A stretch of DNA of 61,039 nt from Cyanobium sp. FGCU6 (lineage in GTDB: Bacteria; Cyanobacteriota; Cyanobacteriia; PCC-6307; Cyanobiaceae). The stretch is taken from positions 1-61,039 of the forward strand of contig JANWUR010000023.1 in the NCBI GenBank assembly GCA_024958655.1. Direction: 5' to 3'. A model generated the notes under the pieces. It was not told the origin of the DNA and did no database searches. It was given only the letters and a program-made list of their open reading frames with translations. The first letter of the stretch is position 1. Each line of letters starts with the position of its first letter. This document shows positions 1 to 9,405 of the stretch, one piece after another. The position numbers and the translations under genes are program-made.

Positions 1-26
1 AAACGCCATGGGCGAGGCAGCGAGGA

Positions 27-51
27 AGCCACCCGCAGGGGTGGCTTTTTT
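27..51 (+). terminator. Rho-independent terminator of an upstream gene
   Basis: An 8-bp perfect stem (AGCCACCC / GGGTGGCT) with a GCAG loop is followed directly by a run of T. It would end a plus-strand transcript that enters from outside the window. Confidence 0.85.
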
Positions 52-120
52 GTTGCTGCTGCTTGTGTTCGTCGCAGGGCTAGCCATGGTGTGTGAGCTG
101 TCTGACTCTCCTCGGCTGCC

Positions 121-822
121 ATGCCGCGCTTCCAGGAATCGCTCCAGGCCCTGCGCCAACTGCGCCATGTGATCAATGTGGGTCGCAGTGGTGGCGACCT
201 TGATCGGGTTGCGGACCTCGTCGACAGCTTTCTCGATACGCCTCAGATGGAGGCCTGCATCGCACGCTTTCGGGCGTTGCCAGGCGGGTCCGCGATGATG
301 GATGAGCGCTATCCGCCGCTGCAGCCGGATATCGAGCGGTTGGCGCAGTTGCCGCACGGCTCTCTTGGGCAGAGGTATGCCAGCTTGATCCTCCGACTTC
401 GCTACGACCCGGAGTTCTTCAGGCCCCGGGCGACTGACTCCGACGGCCAGTGGCTCACCCAGCGGATCGCCACCACCCATGATCTGCATCATGTGGTCAG
501 TGGATTCAGTACCACTCCGGTCGGGGAGTCGGGCGTGCTGGCGATCACGGCCACACAGATTGGCTTTCCGGCCTATGTGAGCCTCAACCACGCGGCCCAG
601 ATCAGCAGCTTCCGCCTCGATGTGAACCGTTTCTCGGCCCTCTCCGCTTCCATCAGCCATGGCGTGGCGATGGGCTGGGGTGCGGCCCCGTTCTGCACCG
701 CCCGCTGGGAGGAAGGGTGGGAACTGCCGCTGCAGCTCTGGCGCGAACGACTCGGTGTGACCAACCCTGCAGATGCTGCCCCCTATGGCCTTTCCGCCAG
801 CACACCCGCCGCGGATCCTTAG
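121..822 (+). CDS. COQ4-family protein
   Basis: A 233-aa protein with the COQ4 signature HDxxH-x11-E: H120, D121, H124 and E136. In eukaryotes and proteobacteria COQ4 family members support ubiquinone ring modification and bind a metal through this motif. Cyanobacteria make plastoquinone rather than ubiquinone, so the substrate here is unknown; a role in quinone or lipid chemistry is inference. No signal peptide is seen. It is a single gene facing the broken ppk2 gene on the other strand. Confidence 0.8.
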   Translation: MPRFQESLQALRQLRHVINVGRSGGDLDRVADLVDSFLDTPQMEACIARFRALPGGSAMMDERYPPLQPDIERLAQLPHGSLGQRYASLILRLRYDPEFFRPRATDSDGQWLTQRIATTHDLHHVVSGFSTTPVGESGVLAITATQIGFPAYVSLNHAAQISSFRLDVNRFSALSASISHGVAMGWGAAPFCTARWEEGWELPLQLWRERLGVTNPADAAPYGLSASTPAADP

Positions 823-928
823 ATCGCACCATTGTTCCGCTTCGTTCCTGACACAAGATGGCGAGCCCTGTTGAGTCGACTGAGCTCGATATCTGGGGCA
901 ACGATCCCGATCGAATCGTGGATGCACT

Positions 929-1841
929 CTATGGCTCGGCCATCAGTTGCTCTCGCGCCGCTTGCAGTTCCGCGCGCATCGACTTGCTCACTGTGGGATA
1001 CTGGAGATTAAGCGAAGCCAATGTGTCGATCACCGCGGCGGCGACCACCAGGCGCGTGAACCACTTGTTGTCGGCCGGTACCACATACCAGGGGGAACGC
1101 TTGCTGGCCGTGTGGCGCACCATGGCCTCGTAGGTCTGCATGTAGTCATCCCAGAAAGCCCGCTCCTTGATGTCGTTGAGGGAGAACTTCCAGTTCTTCT
1201 CTGGCTGGTCAAGGCGTTCGAGAAAGCGCTTTTTCTGCTCCTTGCGCGAACGTGCAGGAAGAATTTGCGAATCACCACGCCGTTGTTCGTGAGGTACTTC
1301 TCGTAATGGCGGATGTCCTTGAAGCGCTGCTGCCAGATGTCCTTGCCCACCAGTTCAGGTGGGAGCGATTGCCTTGCCAGCATCTCAGGATGCACCCGCA
1401 CCACCAGGGTTTCCTCGTAATAGCTGCGGTTGAAGATGCCGATCCGGCCGCGCTCCGGCAGGCAGCGGTTGCAGCGCCAGAGGAAGTCGTGGTCGAGATC
1501 GAGTGCCGTGGGGGCCTTGAAGGAGTTGACCTGGCAGCCCTGGGGATTCACACCGCTCATCACGTGCTTGATGGTGCGTCCTTGCCGGCAGCGTCCATGG
1601 CCTGAAAGATCAGCAGCACCGCCCATCGGTCCTGGGCATAGAGGCGGTCCTGCAGGTCGGCCAGGATCTCCACGCCCTCCGCCAGCACCTGCTTGGATTC
1701 CGGCTTGTCACCGGCATCAAGCTCAAGGGTGTCCCCGGGATCGATGGACGAGAGGCGGAAGCTGTCTCCATCGTCGATGCGGAACGGGGCGCAGAAGCCC
1801 CGGGCTCGCCGGAGGATGGCGTCGCGTTCGCGCTGGGGCAT
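929..1841 (-). pseudogene. ppk2: Polyphosphate kinase 2 (PPK2), two frameshifts
   Basis: Three consecutive reading frames together encode a full PPK2 of about 304 aa, the usual length. From 1841 the first frame runs through the Walker A region MDAAGKD, the second carries the [10 protein letters not shown] and [10 protein letters not shown] motifs, and the third carries the [12 protein letters not shown] motif and the normal C-terminus. The first break, near 1578, looks like loss of one G in GGC (expected KDGTIKH). The second, near 1247, looks like loss of one base before SRKEQ. PPK2 moves phosphate between polyphosphate and nucleotides. Either the gene is freshly inactivated or the assembly lacks two bases; the strong conservation on both sides of each break favours a recent or artefactual event. 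Confidence 0.85.
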
Positions 1842-1938
1842 GGGCCCTGACCCTGAGGATCACACCCTGCAGCCTGGTGCGGGCTCTTGACATCGTCAAC
1901 CTGACCCGGGCCGCTGGGGTGGACAGGAGCTGGACCCG

Positions 1939-2997
1939 GTGAAGAGGGCCGTGCCTTTCCTTCCCATGATGGCTAAGACTACGAGTGGTTCCGCCAGCCA
2001 GGTCGATGACCGAGTCGCCGTGAAGTACACGGACTACTACGCGACCCTCGGTGTGGAGAGGGATTCCTCTGCGGAAGACATCCGCAAGGCCTACCGCCGA
2101 CTCGCCCGCCGCTACCACCCCGACATCTCCAGTGAGGACGACGCCGAGGCGAAGTTCAAGGAGGTGAATGAGGCCTACCAGGTGCTCTCCGATCCGGAGC
2201 AGAAGGAGGCCTACGACCAGCTCGGCCGCCACCGCAGCGGCGAGGAGTTCCGCCCCTCCGGTGACTGGGGTGGCCAGGTCTGGCAGGAGGGCGGGCTCGA
2301 GGACATCGACCTGGCCGATCTGCTGGAGCGGCTGGGCCAGCGGGCAGCCGGCAGTCCGGCGTCCGGCCCTCGGGCTGGCGGACGCCGACGAGCAGGCGCT
2401 CCTTTCGCCATGCGGGGCCAGGATTACCAGGCCACCGCCACGATCAGCCTGGAGGACGCGGCCCGGGGCCTTGAACTCAGCCTTGATCTCTCGGTGCCGG
2501 AGACGACCGCAGACGGTGGTGTGAGAACGGTGTCCCGCGCCACGAAGGTGCGGGTGCCCCGCGGGGTCGTGGATGGCGAGCGCCTGCGGGTGGCAGGTCG
2601 GGGTGGGCCCGGCTACGGCGAAGGTCCTGCCGGTGATCTCTACATCGACATCCATCTCCAGCAGCACCCCCTCTTCCGGGCGGTGGGGCATGACCTCTAT
2701 CTGGAGGTGCCGATCACCCCCTGGGAGGCGGTGCTGGGGGCCGAGATCGAACTGCCCACCCTCGACGGCAGGGTCAGGGTTGCCGTGAAGCCGGGGGCGA
2801 AGGGGGGGCAGAAGCTGCGCCTCGCCGGCAAGGGCCTGCCGCGCCGCGGCGAGGGTGCCGGCGATCTCTATGGCGTTCTGCAGCTGGTCACGCCCACGGT
2901 GATCAGCGACAAGGAACGGGAGCTCTACCGCGAACTCGCCGCCGCCTCCAGCTTCGATCCCCGCGCACCCTTCACTCCGCTCCCCACCCATGCCTGA
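1939..2997 (+). CDS. cbpA: CbpA-type DnaJ co-chaperone
   Basis: A J-domain protein without the DnaJ zinc finger. The J domain lies at about residues 33-95 with the essential HPD at 60-62, followed by a Gly/Arg-rich linker and two beta-rich C-terminal substrate-binding domains. This is the CbpA/DnaJ class B layout. It would stimulate DnaK ATPase and may bind curved DNA as CbpA does in E. coli. The start given is GTG; ATG codons at 1966 or 1969 are plausible alternatives and would remove 9-10 residues. The 3' end overlaps the next gene, a CbpM homologue, by 8 bp, which supports both names. Confidence 0.88.
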   Translation: MKRAVPFLPMMAKTTSGSASQVDDRVAVKYTDYYATLGVERDSSAEDIRKAYRRLARRYHPDISSEDDAEAKFKEVNEAYQVLSDPEQKEAYDQLGRHRSGEEFRPSGDWGGQVWQEGGLEDIDLADLLERLGQRAAGSPASGPRAGGRRRAGAPFAMRGQDYQATATISLEDAARGLELSLDLSVPETTADGGVRTVSRATKVRVPRGVVDGERLRVAGRGGPGYGEGPAGDLYIDIHLQQHPLFRAVGHDLYLEVPITPWEAVLGAEIELPTLDGRVRVAVKPGAKGGQKLRLAGKGLPRRGEGAGDLYGVLQLVTPTVISDKERELYRELAAASSFDPRAPFTPLPTHA

Positions 2998-3328
2998 TGA
3001 TCTGACCCTGCTCCCGGACCGGGAGGACGTGATCGCGCTGGACGAACTGATGGCCTGCTCGGGGCTCGCCCACGACGAGGTTGTGGAGCTGGTGGAGTTC
3101 GGAGCCCTCGCCATCGAGCAACGTGGAACGGCCTGGACGTTCCATTCCCGCACCCTCGTGCTGGCGCGCCGGGCCGCACGGCTGCGTGACGATTTCGGCC
3201 TCAACACCCCCGGGATGGCGGTGGCCCTGGCCTATCTGGAGCGGATCGAGGGCCTGGAGCGGCGCCTGCGGGAACTGGAGGCCTGCCTGCCGAAAGGCGA
3301 CGCCGGACAGGATGCGTGGATCGCCTGA
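2990..3328 (+). CDS. cbpM: Chaperone modulator CbpM
   Basis: A 112-aa protein of CbpM length with an N-terminal MerR-like helix-turn-helix ([20 protein letters not shown]) and a C-terminal helix rich in Leu, Glu and Arg. In E. coli CbpM binds the J domain of CbpA and blocks its co-chaperone and DNA-binding activity. The gene starts inside the last codons of cbpA, so the two are surely co-transcribed and probably translationally coupled. Its 3' end overlaps the next ORF by 13 bp. Confidence 0.8.
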   Translation: MPDDLTLLPDREDVIALDELMACSGLAHDEVVELVEFGALAIEQRGTAWTFHSRTLVLARRAARLRDDFGLNTPGMAVALAYLERIEGLERRLRELEACLPKGDAGQDAWIA

Positions 3329-4551
3329 AGCGGTTTCCCCTGCCAGGCGTCCTGCGCCGCTGGCTGCTGGCGCTGCTCGCCTGTGGCGTGGCGCTCCTTC
3401 TGGTGCTTCAGGCGTCGCCGCCGGCCCTGTCTCAGGCCGGGGCACCGTCGGCCGGCCCTGCCGAGATCCGGGGGGTGTGGCTGACCGCCAACGACATGCC
3501 CATCCTCAGGGACCGGGAGCGGACGAAGGCGGCGGTGGCCGCTCTGGCCGACCTCCACCTCAACACCCTGTATCCGGTGGTGTGGAACGACGGCATCGCC
3601 TACTACCCCAGTGCTGTGAGCGAAAGCCGCGGGCTGCAGTCGTTCACCTACCGCGGCTTTCAGGGGCAAGACATCCTGGCTGACCTGCTCGAGCAGGCCC
3701 ATGGCCGCGGTCTGCTGGTGATTCCCTGGTTCGAGTTCGGCCTGATGACACCGCCCGGAGGCGAACTGGCCCGACGCCATCCCGACTGGCTGACCCAGCG
3801 GCAGGACGGTGGCCGCACCTCGATCAGCGCGGCCGGGGAGGTGGCCTGGCTGAATCCGTTCCGACCGGAGGTGCAGCAGCTGATCCGCGATCTGGTGCTG
3901 GAGGTGGTGGGGACGTACGACGTGGACGGCATCCAGTTCGACGACCACATGAGCCTGCCGCGGGAGTTCGGCTACGACCCCTTCACCATCGCCGCCTACC
4001 GCCGCGAGACCGGCCGGCCGGTGCCCCCTGATCCGGCGGACCCTGCCTGGGTGAAGTGGCGCGCTGACCGCCTCACCGCCTTGATGGAGGGGCTCGCCCG
4101 CGCGGTGCGGAGCCGCCGGCCCGGGGCGATCGTGTCGGTGTCGCCCAACTACTACGACCACGCCTACAAGCTGCAGCTGCAGGACTGGCTGGCCTGGGTG
4201 CGGCGCGGGGTTGTCGACGAACTGGTGATCCAGATCTACCGGCCCGATGTGGAGAGCTTCCTGCCGCACCTGGGGCGGGCGGAGGTGCTGGAGAGCCAGC
4301 GGAAGATCCCCGTGTCGATCGGCATCATGGCCGGCCAGCGCAACCGGCCCGTGGCCACGGAGCTGATTGAGGCGCAGGTGCAGGCCGCCCGCGAGCGTCA
4401 GCTGGGGGTGGCGTTCTTCTATCTGGAGAGCCTCTGGATTCCTGGTACCGAAGTGGGAGAGGGCCGGGCGGCGTCGCTGCGTCGCCTCTTCCCCACCCCT
4501 GCCCCACGGACCAGGATCCGGCCGCAGGAAGCGGGGCTGTCGCCACCCTGA
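3316..4551 (+). CDS. GHL10 (DUF187) glycosidase-like secreted protein
   Basis: A 411-aa protein with a hydrophobic N-terminal signal or anchor at about residues 14-33. It is followed by the GHL10/PF02638 TIM-barrel fold, recognised by EIRGVWLT (50-57), the segment ending IPWFEFG (about 142) and VDGIQFDDH (203-211), where acidic residues sit at the predicted active site. Family members are thought to act on glycans, possibly peptidoglycan or exopolysaccharide, outside the cytoplasm; the substrate here is not known. It overlaps cbpM by 13 bp and may be co-transcribed with it. It converges on potC. Confidence 0.82.
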   Translation: MDRLKRFPLPGVLRRWLLALLACGVALLLVLQASPPALSQAGAPSAGPAEIRGVWLTANDMPILRDRERTKAAVAALADLHLNTLYPVVWNDGIAYYPSAVSESRGLQSFTYRGFQGQDILADLLEQAHGRGLLVIPWFEFGLMTPPGGELARRHPDWLTQRQDGGRTSISAAGEVAWLNPFRPEVQQLIRDLVLEVVGTYDVDGIQFDDHMSLPREFGYDPFTIAAYRRETGRPVPPDPADPAWVKWRADRLTALMEGLARAVRSRRPGAIVSVSPNYYDHAYKLQLQDWLAWVRRGVVDELVIQIYRPDVESFLPHLGRAEVLESQRKIPVSIGIMAGQRNRPVATELIEAQVQAARERQLGVAFFYLESLWIPGTEVGEGRAASLRRLFPTPAPRTRIRPQEAGLSPP

Positions 4552-4621
4552 ACCAGCACAGATGGCTGAGGCGGGGACGTCGGCAGTGGGTTCAGCCAAC
4601 GGGTTCCCCGGGGCGAAACAG

Positions 4622-5395
4622 TCAGGCGGAACGGCCGCCGCGCACGCTCAGGCCCAGCAGGGCCACGCTCACCACCAGCACCATCGTCGCCAGCACATGG
4701 ATCTGGGGACTGATCTCCCGCTGGAACGCCCCGGCGATGTAGAGCGGCAGCGTCACCGTTTCGCCGGCCGTGAACATCGAGATGATGTAGTCGTCGAGCG
4801 AGAGCGAGAAGGACAGCAGGAAGGCCGCCAGCAGTCCCGGAGCGATCAGGGGCAAGGTGACCAGGCGAAAGGCCCGCAGCGGCCTGGCCCCCAGGTCCAT
4901 CGCCGCTTCCTCCAGGCTGCCGTCCATCTCCGCCAGCCGCGCCTTGAGTGTCAGGCCCGCATAACTCAGGCAGAACAGGCTGTGGGCAATCAGCAGGGTG
5001 CCGAAACCTCTCGGCAGATTCGTCTGCACGAACAGGGTGAGCAGGGAGGTGGCCAGCACCACCTCCGGGCTCGTGAGCGGCAGAACGAGCAGCATCTCGA
5101 TCCAGCTGCGCCCGCGCAGGCGATGGCGGCTGAGGGCCAGGGCCATCAGCCCCCCCAGCACGGTGGCGATGGCGCTCGCCGCCAGCGCCAGAGCCAGGCT
5201 GTTCGCCAACGCCTGGTTGAGGGCGGCATCCCGCAGCGGGTGCAGCCAGTTCTCCAGGGTGAAGCGCTGCCAGATCAGGTTGAACCGCCCCACCGGTTCG
5301 TTGAACCCGAAGACCACGATCACCGCGATCGGGGCGAACAGCACCCCATAGGCGAGGGCCGCCACGCCCACCAGCAGCGCGTTCCCGATCCTCAT
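4622..5395 (-). CDS. potC: Polyamine ABC transporter permease PotC
   Basis: A 257-aa inner-membrane protein with about six transmembrane segments. The cytoplasmic EAA loop (EEAAMDLGARP, then LPLIAPGL) contacts the ATPase. It resembles PotC/PotI permeases of the spermidine/putrescine family. The start codon overlaps the end of potB by 4 bp (ATGA), so it is the last gene of the potA-potD-potB-potC unit. No clear terminator separates it from the convergent gene ending at 4551. Confidence 0.88.
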   Translation of the reverse strand: MRIGNALLVGVAALAYGVLFAPIAVIVVFGFNEPVGRFNLIWQRFTLENWLHPLRDAALNQALANSLALALAASAIATVLGGLMALALSRHRLRGRSWIEMLLVLPLTSPEVVLATSLLTLFVQTNLPRGFGTLLIAHSLFCLSYAGLTLKARLAEMDGSLEEAAMDLGARPLRAFRLVTLPLIAPGLLAAFLLSFSLSLDDYIISMFTAGETVTLPLYIAGAFQREISPQIHVLATMVLVVSVALLGLSVRGGRSA

Positions 5396-6291
5396 GTGAG
5401 GGTCAGATCGCTGCTGCCATGCCGTCGCACATGCACCACGACGGTGGCCGTCATCAGCGCCATGAGCACCAGGGCGAGGGCGGCTCCCCGGGGAAGCTGG
5501 CGTTGCACCAGCATCAGGCTCTGCATCACGTTGCCGATCATGCGGTTGTTCGGGCCCCCCAGGAACTGGGGGTTCACCACATCGCCGGCGGCCGGGATCA
5601 GGCTGAGCACGATCCCCGCGGCCAGCCCCGGAGCGCTCAGGGGCAGCACCACCCTGCGGAACACGGTCCAGGGACCGCCCTGCAGATCCCGCGCCGCATC
5701 CAGCAGTTCGGTGGGGATGCGCTCGAGGCTGAGGGTGATCGGCAGCACCATGAACGGCAGGGCGTTGTAGGTGAGGCCACCCACCACGGCGAACGCGGTG
5801 TTCAGCAGCCGGGTTCCCTGCGGCAGTCCCACGGCCCGCAGGGCGCTCAGCAGCGGGCCGTCGTCACCGAGCAGGGTGGTCCAGGCGATCGCGCGCACCA
5901 GATAAGGGGTGAAGAACGGCACCACCACCAGGGCGAGCAGCACCGCTTTCCATCGTCCCCCGCGGAAGCGGATCACCCAGGCCAGGGGGTAGGCGATCAG
6001 CACCGCCAGGGCGGTGGCGGCTCCGGCGTAGACGAGGGACCGTGCCAGCACCGGCGTGTACTGGCCGATCACCTCCGTGTAGTTGGCGATGCGGCCGCTG
6101 AAGACCAGGGTCATGCGGAAGCGATCCGCCGTGTCCGAGAGGGAGACGGGCAGCAGCTGCGCCAGCGGCAGCACGAACCACAGCACCAGCCAGGTGAGCC
6201 CCGGGGCGACCAGCAGCCAGGGCAGCCAGTCCTGGCGCCGGGTCCGGGCGGTCCGGGGTTCAGCCCTCAGTGATCGACGCGAAGCGCTCAT
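5392..6291 (-). CDS. potB: Polyamine ABC transporter permease PotB
   Basis: A 299-aa permease with an Arg-rich cytoplasmic N-terminus, six predicted membrane segments and an EAA loop (LLDAARDLQGGP followed by VLPLSAPGL). This matches PotB/PotH, the partner of PotC in the heterodimeric channel. Its 5' end lies inside potD (32-bp overlap) and its 3' end overlaps potC by 4 bp, indicating tight translational coupling. Confidence 0.88.
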   Translation of the reverse strand: MSASRRSLRAEPRTARTRRQDWLPWLLVAPGLTWLVLWFVLPLAQLLPVSLSDTADRFRMTLVFSGRIANYTEVIGQYTPVLARSLVYAGAATALAVLIAYPLAWVIRFRGGRWKAVLLALVVVPFFTPYLVRAIAWTTLLGDDGPLLSALRAVGLPQGTRLLNTAFAVVGGLTYNALPFMVLPITLSLERIPTELLDAARDLQGGPWTVFRRVVLPLSAPGLAAGIVLSLIPAAGDVVNPQFLGGPNNRMIGNVMQSLMLVQRQLPRGAALALVLMALMTATVVVHVRRHGSSDLTLT

Positions 6292-7444
6292 CGAACTGGG
6301 CCTCCTCTGCCGGTGCCAGGGGACCGAACACCTTCAGGCGGGCTTCCATCGCCCGATCGGGGAACATCAGCGGGTTCCGCGCCAGCGCGGCGGTGTCGGA
6401 CGTGCGGGCAAGCACCTCTTGCACGCCCTGCACCGGGCTGATGTACTTCACGGCCGCGGCGATCCGCGCGGCATGAACCGGGTCGTAGACGAAATTCATC
6501 CACTCCGCGGCCTCCCGGCGATGCGGGGCGCCCTTCGGCATCACCATCACGTCGGCCCAGAGCGTGGTGCCGGTGGCCGGCACCAGGAAGCGCAGCTTGG
6601 GCTGCTCCAGCGCCAGCTGGGCCACATCGCCCGACCAGGCCACGCAGGCGGCGAAGTTGCCCGCCAGCAGATCGTCCTGGTAATCGTTGCCGGTGAACGC
6701 CCGGATCTGCCCGTCCTTCTTCGCCCGCTCCAGTCGGGCGAAGCTCGGTTCGGCCGCCGCAAACGTGGGCTGTGTGATGTCCTTGCCGTCAGCGAGCATC
6801 AGCATCCCCATCGTGTCGCGCATCTCCGTCAGGAATCCCACCTTGCCCTTGAGCCGGGGATCGAAGAGGTCGTCGACGGAGGTGAGGGGACGACCGGTGG
6901 CTTCGATGTTGTAAGCGATGCCGGTGATGCCCGACTGCCAGGGGAGGGTGAAGCGTCCGCTGGGATCCCAGGAGGGCTTGCGCAGGGTGGGAATCAGGCG
7001 TGCGGCGTTGGCCACCTCCTCAAGGGGCAGGGGATCGGCCCAGCCGAGCCGGATCAGGCGCGCGGCGAGCCAGTAGGGGGTGACGAACAGGTCCTGGGCG
7101 ATGGGCCGGCCAGCGGACAGCTCGGGCTGGATCTTGGCGAAGAACGCCACCGAATCGTTCTGGTCCTCGCTGTAGCTCACCTCGATGCCGGTCTGCTTCC
7201 GGAAGCGATCCACCGTGCCCGGCACCCCATCGCTGGTGGGATCGATGTAGAGCGGCCAGTTGGAGATCACCAGCCGCCTTGACCGGTCGCCGCCGCCGGA
7301 GCGACAGGCGGCCAGCAGCGCCGGACCGAGGGCCGCCGTTCCGCCGGCCAGCAGGGCATGGCGCAGGAAGCGTCGGCGCCCCATCGCCGGGACGGCTCCC
7401 CCCCTGGCCAGGGAAGTGGAAACGAGCGGGGCGGGGCGGGGCAT
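6260..7444 (-). CDS. potD: Spermidine/putrescine-binding lipoprotein PotD
   Basis: A periplasmic solute-binding protein. The longest reading starts at 7444, but the Met at residue 21 (7384) is the better start. It is followed at once by a twin-arginine stretch (GRRRFLRH), a hydrophobic segment and a lipobox ending LLAAC with Cys47, so the mature protein is probably a Tat- or Sec-exported lipoprotein. The mature part begins with LVISNWPLYID, typical of PotD/PotF, and contains WQSGITGIAYN. It delivers polyamine to PotBC; spermidine versus putrescine preference cannot be told by eye. Confidence 0.86.
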   Translation of the reverse strand: MPRPAPLVSTSLARGGAVPAMGRRRFLRHALLAGGTAALGPALLAACRSGGGDRSRRLVISNWPLYIDPTSDGVPGTVDRFRKQTGIEVSYSEDQNDSVAFFAKIQPELSAGRPIAQDLFVTPYWLAARLIRLGWADPLPLEEVANAARLIPTLRKPSWDPSGRFTLPWQSGITGIAYNIEATGRPLTSVDDLFDPRLKGKVGFLTEMRDTMGMLMLADGKDITQPTFAAAEPSFARLERAKKDGQIRAFTGNDYQDDLLAGNFAACVAWSGDVAQLALEQPKLRFLVPATGTTLWADVMVMPKGAPHRREAAEWMNFVYDPVHAARIAAAVKYISPVQGVQEVLARTSDTAALARNPLMFPDRAMEARLKVFGPLAPAEEAQFDERFASITEG

Positions 7445-7489
7445 CGGCTGGCGGTGGTGAGGGAGCGAGGGGTTGGCGGAACCGGGCGA

Positions 7490-8473
7490 TCAGGACGGAA
7501 GAGGATGACCGGCCTGCGCCGGCCACACCACCCAGATCACCTCCCCGACCCGCACCTCCGCCCCAGGATCCCTGCGTCCGATTCTGGCCACCAGCTCCTG
7601 GCCGTCCCCGTCACGCAGCACCACCTGCAGCGTGGCCCCCTGGAAGGCGACCGCTTCCACCTGGGCCCGCCGCCCGGCTTCCGTGGCCAGCGGGGCCTCC
7701 CCCCTGAGGCTCAGTTGTTCCGGTCGCAGCATCCTCAGCCCCTGTCCCAGCGGATCCGCCAGCAGATTGGCGCGGCCGAGGAAACCTGCCACCCATTCGT
7801 TCACCGGTCGGTCGTAGACCTCCCGTGGGCTGCCGCACTGGGCAATGCGGCCCGACTGCATCACGGCCAGCCGATCGCTGAGGGCCAGGGCCTCGTCCTG
7901 GTCGTGGGTCACGAGCAGAAAGCCGATCCCCGCCTCCCGCTGGATCCGCTTCAGTTCCTGTTGCATCGTGCGGCGGAGACCGGCGTCAAGGGCCGCCAGG
8001 GGTTCGTCGAGCAGCAGGGCCGCGGGCTCGTTCACCAGGGCGCGCGCCAGCGCCACCCGCTGCTGCTGGCCTCCCGAGAGCTGGGCCGGTCTGCGGCGCG
8101 CCAGCTCCCCCATGCGCACACGCTCCAGCGCCTCACCCACCCGCCGCCGCACCTCCGGCTCCGGCAGTCGATGGTTGCGCGGGCCGAACGCCACGTTGTC
8201 CCAGACGCTCAGATGGGGGAACAGGGCATAGTGCTGGAACACCGTGTTCACCCTGCGTCGGTGGGGTGGCAGGCCGGTCACGTCCTGCCCCAGCAGCCGG
8301 ATCACGCCGGCATCGGGCCGCTCGAACCCCGCGATCAGCCGCAGGGTGGTGGTCTTGCCGCAGCCGGAGGGTCCCAGCAGGGAGAAGAACTCCCCTGGGG
8401 CCATCGCCAGATCGATCCCATCCACCGCTGCCGTGCCGGCGTAGCGGCGGTGCACGCCTTGCAGTTCGATCAC
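7490..8473 (-). CDS. potA: Polyamine ABC transporter ATPase PotA
   Basis: ATP-binding subunit of 327 aa from the chosen start. It shows Walker A GPSGCGKT (34-41), signature LSGGQQQ (132-138), Walker B LLLDEP (153-158), the H-loop His190 and a C-terminal TOBE-like regulatory domain (from about residue 220). The open frame continues upstream to 9175, but that part is low-complexity and overlaps the opposite-strand channel gene. The GTG at 8473 has GGGGAG six bases upstream; GTG at 8494 is an alternative. First gene of the pot operon, 45 bp before potD. Confidence 0.86.
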   Translation of the reverse strand: MIELQGVHRRYAGTAAVDGIDLAMAPGEFFSLLGPSGCGKTTTLRLIAGFERPDAGVIRLLGQDVTGLPPHRRRVNTVFQHYALFPHLSVWDNVAFGPRNHRLPEPEVRRRVGEALERVRMGELARRRPAQLSGGQQQRVALARALVNEPAALLLDEPLAALDAGLRRTMQQELKRIQREAGIGFLLVTHDQDEALALSDRLAVMQSGRIAQCGSPREVYDRPVNEWVAGFLGRANLLADPLGQGLRMLRPEQLSLRGEAPLATEAGRRAQVEAVAFQGATLQVVLRDGDGQELVARIGRRDPGAEVRVGEVIWVVWPAQAGHPLPS

Positions 8474-8686
8474 CCCGAACTCCCCAGGGATCACCGGCGT
8501 TGACGGTTCGGAGGTCTGCGGAGCAGGTTGCCGGAGGCTGGGGCGTCCCCGTGGCTGCCGTTCACGAAATCTGACTGCTGCCAGGCTCCAGGCCGCAGCG
8601 AAACCGGGGCGCGACGTTTCTGGCAGCATCCCTCGGAACACGGGCCTCGCGGCTCGCCCACTTCTTCTCCTCCTCGGATCTGGCCG

Positions 8687-9388
8687 ATGATCAGCCGCCT
8701 CGGTCGCTTCTACGCCCTGCTGCTGGTCGTCTGCCTGGCGGTGCTGGTGTGTTTCGCGCTGCCTCCCCCCTGGAGCGGGCTCACGTCGATCGGCTATCTG
8801 CTGCTGGGACTGGTTCTGATCCTGGGGCTGGGACGGCAGAACAGGGGTCCCGCCGGCAGTGTGTCGGCATCCGGGCGGGCCTACGGGGTTCTGGGGATCA
8901 CCGCCATCGGCTTCTGGCTGCTCTGGACGCTCACCCCCAGCGAGCTGCGCACCACCGGGATCCCGGTGGTGGTGCTCTGGACCGTGTTCAGCGGCTGGAG
9001 CGCCATCCGCCTGATCTCCCTGCTCGCCGGGGAGAAACGGGTGAATGCCGCCGTGCTCCAGGGTGCCCTGGCTGGCTATCTGATGCTGGGGATCTTCGCC
9101 GGTCTGCTCCTCTGTGCGCTGGAGACCATCGACCCGGGGAGCTTTCGCGGCACAGGCCTCTCCGAGGCTCTCCACGACACCGCGACCCCGGTGTGGGGAG
9201 TGAACTTCGTGAAGCTGAACTATTTCGCCTTCGTCAGTCTCACCACGATGGGCTATGGCGATGTGGTGCCGCAGTCAGCCCCTGCGCAGATGGTGAGCGT
9301 GGTGATTGCGATTGCCGGTACGTTCTACGTGGCTGCGGTGATGGGTCTGTTGATCAGCCGCCTCACCGTTCAGGAATCCAGGGAATGA
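8687..9388 (+). CDS. K+ channel-like membrane protein
   Basis: A 233-aa protein with about six hydrophobic segments. Between the last two lies a pore loop carrying the K+ selectivity filter TTMGYGD (186-192) followed by the final helix. This is the ion_trans_2 pore layout. It lacks a long cytoplasmic regulatory domain such as RCK, so gating is unclear. The frame extends upstream to 8528, but ATG 8687 is chosen because the upstream part is shadow of the potA 5' region. It is divergent from potA. Confidence 0.78.
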   Translation: MISRLGRFYALLLVVCLAVLVCFALPPPWSGLTSIGYLLLGLVLILGLGRQNRGPAGSVSASGRAYGVLGITAIGFWLLWTLTPSELRTTGIPVVVLWTVFSGWSAIRLISLLAGEKRVNAAVLQGALAGYLMLGIFAGLLLCALETIDPGSFRGTGLSEALHDTATPVWGVNFVKLNYFAFVSLTTMGYGDVVPQSAPAQMVSVVIAIAGTFYVAAVMGLLISRLTVQESRE

Positions 9389-9405
9389 GAGCGCGGCGGC
9401 CATCC

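Noticed and set aside
1723..3207. Long minus-strand open frame over cbpA
   Set aside because: Antisense shadow of the cbpA-cbpM genes, low-complexity Arg/Ala/Gly composition.
3232..5770. Long open frames antisense to the GHL10 gene and to potC
   Set aside because: No conserved motifs, Gln/His/Gly-rich composition typical of antisense GC-rich DNA.
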